Program-made: the position numbers and the translations under genes
Notes under the pieces: model-generated
Told to the model about the DNA's origin: nothing
What the model saw: only the letters and a program-made list of their open reading frames with translations
Databases searched by the model: none
NCBI GenBank assembly: GCA_902558105.1
Contig: CACECR010000007.1
Span: forward strand, 1 to 42,915
Length of the DNA stretch: 42,915 bases
Direction of reading: 5' to 3'
Source: an uncultured Candidatus Marinamargulisbacteria bacterium
Lineage (GTDB): Bacteria; Margulisbacteria; Marinamargulisbacteria; UBA817; CACECR01
Part shown: positions 34,216-41,730 of the stretch, one piece after another
How the letters are laid out: each line of letters begins with the position of its first letter
How positions within the stretch are numbered: the stretch's first letter is position 1

Positions 34216-37200
34216 TTATAGACTTTCGACAAATTCTCCTAATTGATCATTTCTTTCTGCCGAATTTCCTAACAATTCATCTATTGAAATAGGATTACGA
34301 TTGTTTGAAGAGTCTGAGTTTTCCAAAGATTGACCATCTGTAATGGTGCCATCATTAATTTGATAAGGATTTGGGCTTAATATCGGCTCTCTCTCGAGTA
34401 ATAATACAAAGGTTTCCATATGACCTTTTTCTGCGGCCAAATGCAAAGCTGTATTTCCATCTTTATCTTTCACAGTACAATCAGCACCTTGCTGGAGTAA
34501 GATTTGAACAGTTGCGGTATGACCTTTTTCTGCGGCCAAGTGTAGCACTGTACTTTCATTTGAACTAGTAGCATGAATATTAGCCCCTTGCTGTATTAAT
34601 AATTTAACGATTTCGGTATGATTGTTTAATCCAGCCCAGTGTAGCGCTGAAACTCCATTTTCATCTTGCACAGTCCAATCAGCACCTTTATTAAGTAATA
34701 ATTCAACGATTTTGGTATGACCTATGTATGCGGCCAAATGCAAAGCTGTATTTCCATCTGGGTTTTTTGTATTAATATCAATACCTTGATTGAGTAGTGA
34801 TTCAACAGTTTTGGTATAACCTTTTTTTGCGGCCAAATGCAAAGCTGTATTTCCATCTTTATCTTTCACAGTAGCATCAGCAACTTTATTAAGTGATAAT
34901 TCAACGTTTTTGATATATTTGTAGTATGCGGCCTCGTATTGCGCTGTATTTCCATCTTTATCTTTCACAGTAGAATCAGTAACTCGCTGTAGTAATAATT
35001 CAACGGTTTTGCGAGAACCTTTTTTTTTGGCCCAAGCTAACAATGTGTTTCCTCTTATTCTTAAACCTGAAAAATCAGCACCTCGTTGGAGTAAAAAGTT
35101 AACGGTTTCGATATGGCCTTCCTTTGCAGCCCAATATAAAGCTGTAATTCCAAATGTAGTCTTAGCATCAATATTAGCCCCTCCGTCGAGTAATAATTCA
35201 ACGATTTCGGCATGAGCATTTTTTACAGCCAAGTGTAAAGCTGTATTTCCATTTGGGGTTTTTGTATTAATATTAGCACCTCTCTCGAGTAAGAGTTTAA
35301 CGGTTTCGGTATGACCTTTTTCTGCGGCCCAGTGTAGCGCTGTAATTCCTATTGGGGTTTTTGTATTAATATCAACACCTTGATCAAGAAACCACTCAAC
35401 TATTTCTCTCTTACCCTTTCGTGCGGCACTGATTAGTGGTGTCCATCCATTTTTATTTAGAGTATTAATTTCGGCACCATCTTTAATTAAACGTTGAACC
35501 TCTTCTAGTTTTCCTCGAACTACAGCCGAATGTAATGAATATTTTACATCAAATTCTCTATCTTCTTTTCTTATAGGTTTCGTAGCGGCTACCTTTTTAG
35601 GAACTAGGGCCTTCAGTTCCTGATACAACTCACTAGCATCTATATCATCGGTAAAACCTTCCACAGTTTTTAACACTAACTGAGCCAAATTACCAACAAA
35701 ATTCGACTGGGCAACAACTTGTAACGTATTAATAGGACCACCATTAATATGTAATCGTTCAGGTTCAACTCGTCGCCTTTTTGCAGCAAGCTCATCAGAG
35801 ACTTGATTTTCTCTTCTAGACTCATCCGAAGAAGGGTCACTTGCAGGTTCCGATTGACGATCAGCTGGTACGCCACCTGAAACAACCTGTGGAACTGGAT
35901 CTGAGACAATAGCTAATCGCGGTTTTTTGGCTACAGGATCTTGCTCAATGGGTGTTTGTCCTGAGATCTTATTTGTTAAAACAGAATCACTACTTGGTTG
36001 TGCTTGAACTCGTTTTTTTCCTAACCTTCTCTTTTTCCCCTTACTCGCTTTATCTATAGAGACTAAAATTTGTTTTTGAACCGCATCACTCGCTCCTAAA
36101 TACAGCTCAAGTATGCAGCGCCCTTTTCCTCGATATACTTCGAGTAATGCGTCACGATATGTCGATTCCATGACATCAAACAATTCAAAGCCATCCCCTC
36201 TCTTCAACCATCTCCCTTCAAATCCAAATAACCGGCTCGTTTTTTTCACAAACTCTGCTAATTCTGGACTGTACCAATCTATTGAAATAAAGGACCGCCC
36301 CTGAATCTCTATGTCTCTAAAAACTATACTCGATGTCACATCATTAACACTATAATCGACTCGTATATCGTCACCTGTTTGTATAACTTCTTCGATATGC
36401 TCTCGTGCAATTAACGCACGTTCCATATCGTCAAATAAGCTGATTGCTGCTGCTCTATTCGGATGCATTTCCAAACGATATAAAAAATCCCGAGAGTTTT
36501 TATACAACTTAATTCCTAACGCATTTAATTGAAGTCCAAAGTGCTGATTTATATACTGAATATGGTCGTTTTGTTTTTGCTTACTGCGTGTTCGCCATAG
36601 ATGTGTCCAACCTAAATACTGTTTCACCCAACCATTTAAACTCCCATCCATCAAGACACTTAATTCTCGCATCTGATCTGACATCCCAACCATATCCTTC
36701 ATGTCACCAATTGAATCCTCTTTCAATACGTAACAAACAACATGCAACCGATTCTTGGCAACACCATTTCTCTCCAAACGCCCCTTTAATTGATACAAAC
36801 TGACGGGATCTGTCGGAACACTCAACACATGCATTATGCACGTATTCGACTCATCGGTTCCGTCTAAAAATGGTACCTGCATGCCATCAAACCCCGTCAC
36901 GTGTTTCCGGTTTAAAATCAAAACCCCATTTGCATGTGCACACCATTGATCTTGAAAACCATCTGGGTCATCCATTTTTATCAAATGATAGGCTGATTTA
37001 TTTAAAAATTCGTCCACAAGTCGTTCTGGATGCTGAAGTTCATACGTTGTTTTCATTAACTGTCTTAATTCACTTTTTTCAGGTACTGTTAACCGCTCTC
37101 CATCCAATAACTCTTTTGCAATCTTAGAAATACCGTCTTTCGTTCCCTGATAGTCATCAACGCCCTCTGAATAAATACAATGTCTCTGACCGACATCCGA

Positions 37201-40200
37201 TTGATTCAATTTCAAAATTAGCCACAACAACTTTTCCTCGTCTTTTACGCGTCTAAACAATGCAACTAAATGTTGATTTGATGTTCTTCTACTTTTAGCA
37301 TTCAAAAACGAATACAATTTACGTAAGCGATGTTGTTCGACTTGAACTAAACGTAAGCGATGTTGAATAGGCGTTTCTTGCATCCCACTTAATATCGAGA
37401 CAGCTTCTACTTCATGAACAGTCGTGGCTTGATATCCAGGCTCAACACCTCCTAATTTACAGAATGAAAACGATGCCATTGGCGCCATTTCTCGTCGACA
37501 ATATTGGCCTTTATCCATTAAGGATCTAAGAGACGTTAAGTTAGTTTTTATATCCCATCGTTTAGAGTTAATACCTAATAATGGGAACATAATCTTGCAA
37601 GCTTTTATTGTAAATGGTGTTCCAGACACAAACACTACTTGCCCTGCTTCTGTCTGTTCCAACATTACCTCTAATAACTTACGGGTTTCTTCACTACCGT
37701 CACCCTTCTTTTTTCCTGGTCTTAACGACCCAGTCACCGTATGCACCTCATCTACCACTAGGGATTGAATAGATCTCTTTGTTGATTTTAACTTGGCTAA
37801 AACACCGCTCATTCGTCCTGTTGTCTGTAAACAAATACCCATATCAGCATTTATGTGTAATTCAGAACCACGTTGATATAGTCTTTGAATCGGCGGAAGC
37901 TTGAAACTGTTTTCACTAAACACCGATAATATAGCATCCAAATCCGACTCTTGCGAATCTAAAACCCTCTCATTCGGGGCAACGAAAAAGAATGGTCCTT
38001 TTTGATTGCTCTGATACTGAATACATAGATACACCAATGTCTGTCGTGTTTTTCCCAAACCGGGTGAATCACCTAGCAAAAAGGGCTTATTTTTGTTGCT
38101 ACTTTCTAACATTGCTAGTACCGCATCCGCTTGAACATTAGATAAGACCTTCTCCTCTAATAATGGCTTCAGATACACCATTGCGCGATCCCATACCTCA
38201 GAAGAAATCTCCGGCACCTTACTTAATGTTGGGTTATTCACCAATTTTGCCGGATGTGGCACATCACAAACACCCCGAGTCAAATCACCCCATACATGAT
38301 CTTTTTTATCGGGTTGTTTTGGTGTATCAATTGAGTTCGACGTTATCGGACCAGCCGGTGTTTCAACAGCAGACACCCTACCCACCTCTGTAATCAACAC
38401 GCACTCCATCGCTTCATAATGATGCCCACGTTCACCCCCTGTTATCTTAATATGACGTTCTGTTATTGGATCTTTACTAGATTGTCTTGCTAGAAGAGAC
38501 TCTCGAATTTGCTCTAAATGAAACCTACCTTCATGCCCGTCTCCATCAAAACACGGTTTAAATGTATCGGCCCATTCCAGATATTCAGACAATAATGGAT
38601 CTCGAAACTTCCATTTTCCAACTGTATTTAGTTCCATACATTTTTTTGGTAAAAACAACGATTCTCTTTCACCACTATTATCCATACCCCCCATATGCAA
38701 ACAAACAGACCGATCTTCTTCTGTTACCAAATTGAGACCAAGTATCGACAGCCCCATCTGACTATTCATGATATGATAACCTGCCTTTCCTATGGTCGCA
38801 TTTAAAAATGCGGTTCGAATATCGCGATCGTTCACAATTCCATTAAAAATACCTAAATACGCCGATCCTGCAGTTTTATATACATCCAATTTTTCTTTTG
38901 CCCTACGACAGGCATCGGACATATCATTTGATTCTCTCGACAAGTCATCAATATATCGATTCAAGTCTTCATCTATACGAGTGTGATTCTCTGGTCCCTT
39001 CCACGTTTTAATCGCTGCTTTCAATACAAGAGTTGCTTCTTCTAATTGAACTCCATGCTCATCAAGTTCTTCTATTTTAGCCTGGAGGGCAATTTTGCTA
39101 ACAATTGATTCTAATTCAGCATAGTACGCTTGACTCATGCCATGACCACGTAACTCCTGTAATAGTGTGACCATCATCTGCTCGTAGTACGCATAGGCAA
39201 GTAACGCATCATTAGACACATCAGGGGAATTTATCGTATCCAATAGATGATTCAAGGCAGTAACAACCTCTTGTTTTTTTACTAAAACATCATCTAATTT
39301 ATACGTATCGCCATCTGGTTTTCCAAGTGCATGAAAAAAACAGTTTCCATCGCCGAGGGTATGTTTCGCTTCCCATTTTGGAACAAGCACCACACAGTCA
39401 TCGTCTTCAGAACCGGATTCTTCCGATACACTTGACCCACCAGCTTCTGAACTTTTTGAATTCAAAACCTCTTCTTCGTCCCACTCATCTGAAGATGCAC
39501 TAGAAGCCTGTTCAGGACTTTGTGAAATCACCAGAACACCTTCATCGTCACTCGATTCTGCTGAACCATCTGAGGCATTTGCATCCATCAAAGAATTTTC
39601 TGAAACTTCAGTACCCTGATCTAAACGTCGTTTTTTTGCAACAGTCCCATCAGTATTCACTAAATTCATAAACTCTTTTTCTTCCGATTCATCATCAGAC
39701 TCTTCAATCAACCAACGCTCTGGCTGTTTAATCCCTGGGCAGGACGCTTCACTTACATAATCAATACGTCTCATCAAACACCGTTCTATATTCGGATCGT
39801 TAACAAACTTACCATAAAGTTCAACCATACCGCCAAGCTGAATGGATTTGATCGTTCCAGCTTTAACAGCTTCATGCCGTTCATGGCACTGCTGACCTTG
39901 CAAATGCTCCCAATAGGCCTTCCCATAATCTAAAAACAGCTCTTGTCCTATGGGAATCTGTTTAGACGCAAAGTATCCTACAAAATAATACCGATTCCCA
40001 GCAACCGTTATCTCTATCGGTATCGCTTCAACATTAATCTTTGACAACTCGCGATTAACTTTATCGTCTATTGTTTCACCTGATTCAAGCTTTATCCCAT
40101 CATGAATAAGACCAAACGTTGTCGGGGAATTGACTCGTGAGAGTATTCCTCCACCAGCTTCTGGATGACCATTAATGATTATATTTTCGTCCACTGTACC

Positions 40201-40791
40201 AAATACATACGAACTTTGCTCTGATGACAACTTTGAATCAGAAGCAACTTGTTGTCCTGCATAAAAACCCAGAAAGGTTCCTTTTTTTAGTTTTTTTCTA
40301 GCAAAAACTCCTTTCCCTGCAACGGATATACTAGAATTATTAACCTCTAATAATGCGTCAACATAAGATTGATGTTTTTTCTCAAATTCACTATGATTTG
40401 CATCTCCTTGCTTGGTAATTTTAGCAAATTTATTGATTCCGGAAACTCGAATACTTGAACGTGCATTATTAAGCCATTGATTTCTTTCACGCTTTCCTAT
40501 AACAGAGGATAATTGGGAATGAAACGACATCGAACACCCCCCCTTTTCATTTCCACTAAACGGTGTCTCTTTTATAAAACGAAAACGACCTCTATTACTC
40601 GGTTCCGCTTGTTTAAAATAAGGAGCTTCCAGCTTAATTCCAAACGGTGTATTTGTTTGAATTGAACATTCAGGAAAGTAACTCACGATTCTATGCAAGT
40701 TACTTACTGTTGTTCCAGCTATTTTGGGAGGTCTGGATACAGCGAATCGAACAGCTAATCCACCCATAAAATCATTTATCCTATCCATCAC
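34216..40791 (-). CDS. Giant multidomain protein: SET, OTU, SF2/SNF2-like ATPase, ankyrin repeats; candidate nucleus-targeted effector
   Basis: 2191 residues, numbered from GTG 40791; ATG 40788, 8 bases after an AGGA, is equally likely. Residues 150-295 look like a SET methyltransferase domain (GKGVFARKKLKKGTFLGFYAG, RVNSP, ELFLDYG). An acidic Ser-rich linker spans 365-470. An OTU protease-like domain follows, with Cys484 in GDGNCFFHALG and His791 in GHHYEAM, separated by an unusually long helical insert. Residues about 880-1360 are an SF2/SNF2-like ATPase: Walker A GDSPGLGKT (907-915), DEVH (1014-1017), SGTP (1056-1059) and QLKGRLERNG (1334-1343). Basic nuclear-localisation-like runs lie at 385-390, 1584-1594, 1621-1626 and 1669-1677. 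Twelve 33-residue ankyrin repeats span about 1747-2135. No signal peptide or membrane helix is seen. Each domain is known singly in bacterial effectors; delivery into a host nucleus is inference. The 3' end converges on the surface-protein gene. Confidence 0.85.
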   Translation of the reverse strand: MMDRINDFMGGLAVRFAVSRPPKIAGTTVSNLHRIVSYFPECSIQTNTPFGIKLEAPYFKQAEPSNRGRFRFIKETPFSGNEKGGCSMSFHSQLSSVIGKRERNQWLNNARSSIRVSGINKFAKITKQGDANHSEFEKKHQSYVDALLEVNNSSISVAGKGVFARKKLKKGTFLGFYAGQQVASDSKLSSEQSSYVFGTVDENIIINGHPEAGGGILSRVNSPTTFGLIHDGIKLESGETIDDKVNRELSKINVEAIPIEITVAGNRYYFVGYFASKQIPIGQELFLDYGKAYWEHLQGQQCHERHEAVKAGTIKSIQLGGMVELYGKFVNDPNIERCLMRRIDYVSEASCPGIKQPERWLIEESDDESEEKEFMNLVNTDGTVAKKRRLDQGTEVSENSLMDANASDGSAESSDDEGVLVISQSPEQASSASSDEWDEEEVLNSKSSEAGGSSVSEESGSEDDDCVVLVPKWEAKHTLGDGNCFFHALGKPDGDTYKLDDVLVKKQEVVTALNHLLDTINSPDVSNDALLAYAYYEQMMVTLLQELRGHGMSQAYYAELESIVSKIALQAKIEELDEHGVQLEEATLVLKAAIKTWKGPENHTRIDEDLNRYIDDLSRESNDMSDACRRAKEKLDVYKTAGSAYLGIFNGIVNDRDIRTAFLNATIGKAGYHIMNSQMGLSILGLNLVTEEDRSVCLHMGGMDNSGERESLFLPKKCMELNTVGKWKFRDPLLSEYLEWADTFKPCFDGDGHEGRFHLEQIRESLLARQSSKDPITERHIKITGGERGHHYEAMECVLITEVGRVSAVETPAGPITSNSIDTPKQPDKKDHVWGDLTRGVCDVPHPAKLVNNPTLSKVPEISSEVWDRAMVYLKPLLEEKVLSNVQADAVLAMLESSNKNKPFLLGDSPGLGKTRQTLVYLCIQYQSNQKGPFFFVAPNERVLDSQESDLDAILSVFSENSFKLPPIQRLYQRGSELHINADMGICLQTTGRMSGVLAKLKSTKRSIQSLVVDEVHTVTGSLRPGKKKGDGSEETRKLLEVMLEQTEAGQVVFVSGTPFTIKACKIMFPLLGINSKRWDIKTNLTSLRSLMDKGQYCRREMAPMASFSFCKLGGVEPGYQATTVHEVEAVSILSGMQETPIQHRLRLVQVEQHRLRKLYSFLNAKSRRTSNQHLVALFRRVKDEEKLLWLILKLNQSDVGQRHCIYSEGVDDYQGTKDGISKIAKELLDGERLTVPEKSELRQLMKTTYELQHPERLVDEFLNKSAYHLIKMDDPDGFQDQWCAHANGVLILNRKHVTGFDGMQVPFLDGTDESNTCIMHVLSVPTDPVSLYQLKGRLERNGVAKNRLHVVCYVLKEDSIGDMKDMVGMSDQMRELSVLMDGSLNGWVKQYLGWTHLWRTRSKQKQNDHIQYINQHFGLQLNALGIKLYKNSRDFLYRLEMHPNRAAAISLFDDMERALIAREHIEEVIQTGDDIRVDYSVNDVTSSIVFRDIEIQGRSFISIDWYSPELAEFVKKTSRLFGFEGRWLKRGDGFELFDVMESTYRDALLEVYRGKGRCILELYLGASDAVQKQILVSIDKASKGKKRRLGKKRVQAQPSSDSVLTNKISGQTPIEQDPVAKKPRLAIVSDPVPQVVSGGVPADRQSEPASDPSSDESRRENQVSDELAAKRRRVEPERLHINGGPINTLQVVAQSNFVGNLAQLVLKTVEGFTDDIDASELYQELKALVPKKVAATKPIRKEDREFDVKYSLHSAVVRGKLEEVQRLIKDGAEINTLNKNGWTPLISAARKGKREIVEWFLDQGVDINTKTPIGITALHWAAEKGHTETVKLLLERGANINTKTPNGNTALHLAVKNAHAEIVELLLDGGANIDAKTTFGITALYWAAKEGHIETVNFLLQRGADFSGLRIRGNTLLAWAKKKGSRKTVELLLQRVTDSTVKDKDGNTAQYEAAYYKYIKNVELSLNKVADATVKDKDGNTALHLAAKKGYTKTVESLLNQGIDINTKNPDGNTALHLAAYIGHTKIVELLLNKGADWTVQDENGVSALHWAGLNNHTEIVKLLIQQGANIHATSSNESTVLHLAAEKGHTATVQILLQQGADCTVKDKDGNTALHLAAEKGHMETFVLLLEREPILSPNPYQINDGTITDGQSLENSDSSNNRNPISIDELLGNSAERNDQLGEFVESL
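34387..35553 (-). repeat. Twelve ankyrin-repeat units
   Basis: A 99-bp periodicity encodes twelve 33-residue ankyrin repeats, most with the GNTALHLAA...GH...V.LLL...GAN pattern. Units 6 and 7 are the most diverged. Several units share long nucleotide stretches, which implies recent duplication or conversion within the array. Confidence 0.9.
40537..40543 (-). repeat. G7 tract near the 5' end of the giant gene
   Basis: Seven consecutive C on the plus strand, read as AAAAGGGGGGG in the gene, cover codons 83-86. This is rare in such AT-rich DNA. The tract is followed six bases later by in-frame ATG 40530 (Met88), so it could be a slippage site or an internal ribosome binding site. Confidence 0.5.
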
Positions 40792-40920
40792 AAAATTCCT
40801 TTTTTACATATCACAAAACACGTCCTACAGAACGGCCAGGTTAAAAAAGAAAGATTATTTGATTAGATGCGTAACAATATGTTTATGTTTTTAAATCTAA
40901 TCTAAATAGAGAGTGACACG

Positions 40921-40943
40921 CTCTGTTTTATTTAAAAACAGAG
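40921..40943. repeat. Perfect 9-bp hairpin
   Basis: CTCTGTTTT and AAAACAGAG pair perfectly around the 5-base loop ATTTA. No T-run follows on either strand, so it is not a standard terminator. It could be a protein-binding site or part of an RNA. Confidence 0.5.
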
Positions 40944-40958
40944 GCAAATGGAAAAAGG

Positions 40959-40983
40959 AAAAAATGGGGAGGATTCCACCCCC
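40959..40983 (-). terminator. Terminator-like hairpin, about 170 bp upstream of the giant gene
   Basis: On the minus strand GGGGG and CCCC form a GC stem with an inner GG/CC pairing (one T-T mismatch) and loop AAT, followed by six T. It would stop transcripts coming from the right before the giant gene, or end a short leader or small RNA. Confidence 0.55.
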
Positions 40984-41109
40984 AACGTACATGCCCCGTA
41001 CTAAAGGTACTGTTCATTGTATATTCTCGTCTCAATTTTTCTAATATATTTTTTAATATCACACTACCCATTATACTTAAATTAACTATATTTTCAATAC
41101 TTATATTTT

Positions 41110-41218
41110 TTTCCTAATAATTCATCTATTGAAATAGGATTACGATTGTTTGAAGAGTTGAGATATCCAAAGATTGACAAAATTTAAAGGTGCAATCATT
41201 AATCTGATAAGGATTTGG
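41110..41218 (-). pseudogene. Remnant of the C-terminal end of a giant-gene paralogue
   Basis: The sequence from 41110 closely matches 34265-34370, the 3' end of the giant gene; a run of about 45 bases is nearly identical and encodes NPISIDELLG. Identity falls off after that, with indels and a stop (TGACAAAATTTAA region). No ankyrin or upstream domain follows, so only a fragment remains. Confidence 0.8.
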
Positions 41219-41314
41219 GGGGGGATCATTGATTAGATTTTTATCAAAAACATTACTTTAAGACAACAGACCAGAACTTGTAAATTTTGAAAGTTGAATG
41301 TTATCAATAATAAA

Positions 41315-41730
41315 AATCCATCAGATAATATTATTAGTCTAAGATCAATAAAACAAAATATACAATGCTTTGGAATAAAAAGAGATTAAAACTTATCGTC
41401 AATTGTAATTGGTGATAATTTAGAATGCTGTACCATGAGCACGACCCTTAATGTTCAGTGGATTGATTATTTATCTGATTCAATAATTGTATATGGATTA
41501 TATAATGGATACTTATCATCATTTATAACTAATACAAACAATTTTAGAGAAAACTGTAATCCTATATATGTTTCTATTCATAGAGATTCCACTTCGCCTA
41601 CTGCAGCTACGGTGCTATCCTCTTTAATATCAAGTACCTCGTCGTCCCCTATTTCTACGAAAACTACATCTCCTAGCTCTTTCTTACATCCCCCACTCTT
41701 CTTCGATCACATCTTCAAGAGCAACATCTT
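41315..41730 (+). pseudogene. Remnant of a surface-protein paralogue
   Basis: The translation matches the surface protein from about residue 382 of the intact copy (PSDTIISPKS, IQCVGIKRD) through SMSTNLTIQW, the FRENTT region and VSIHR into the Ser/Thr stalk. An in-frame TAA replaces the Glu codon after IKRD (near 41387), and a frameshift follows SPSSFL near 41685. The N-terminal half, most repeats, the membrane helix and the tail are missing. An open stretch from ATG 41435 to 41737 is part of this remnant and not an intact gene. Confidence 0.85.

Larger units (their letters stand above)
40792..41109. other. Intergenic region upstream of the giant gene with two hairpins
   Basis: About 320 bp without a gene. 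It holds an AGGA Shine-Dalgarno site for the giant gene, a 9-bp hairpin at 40921-40943, a terminator-like hairpin at 40959-40983, and further short GTAC-containing inverted repeats at about 40985-41012. The rest is AT-rich. No tRNA or other known RNA was recognised. Confidence 0.5.

Noticed and set aside
35009-38393. Several short plus-strand frames opposite the giant gene
   Set aside because: They lie antisense to well-supported ankyrin and ATPase coding sequence and show no recognisable protein features.
40955-41010. tRNA or tmRNA suggested by GGATTCC flanked by G/C runs
   Set aside because: No acceptor stem, anticodon arm or CCA could be assembled; on the minus strand the element reads as a hairpin followed by T6.
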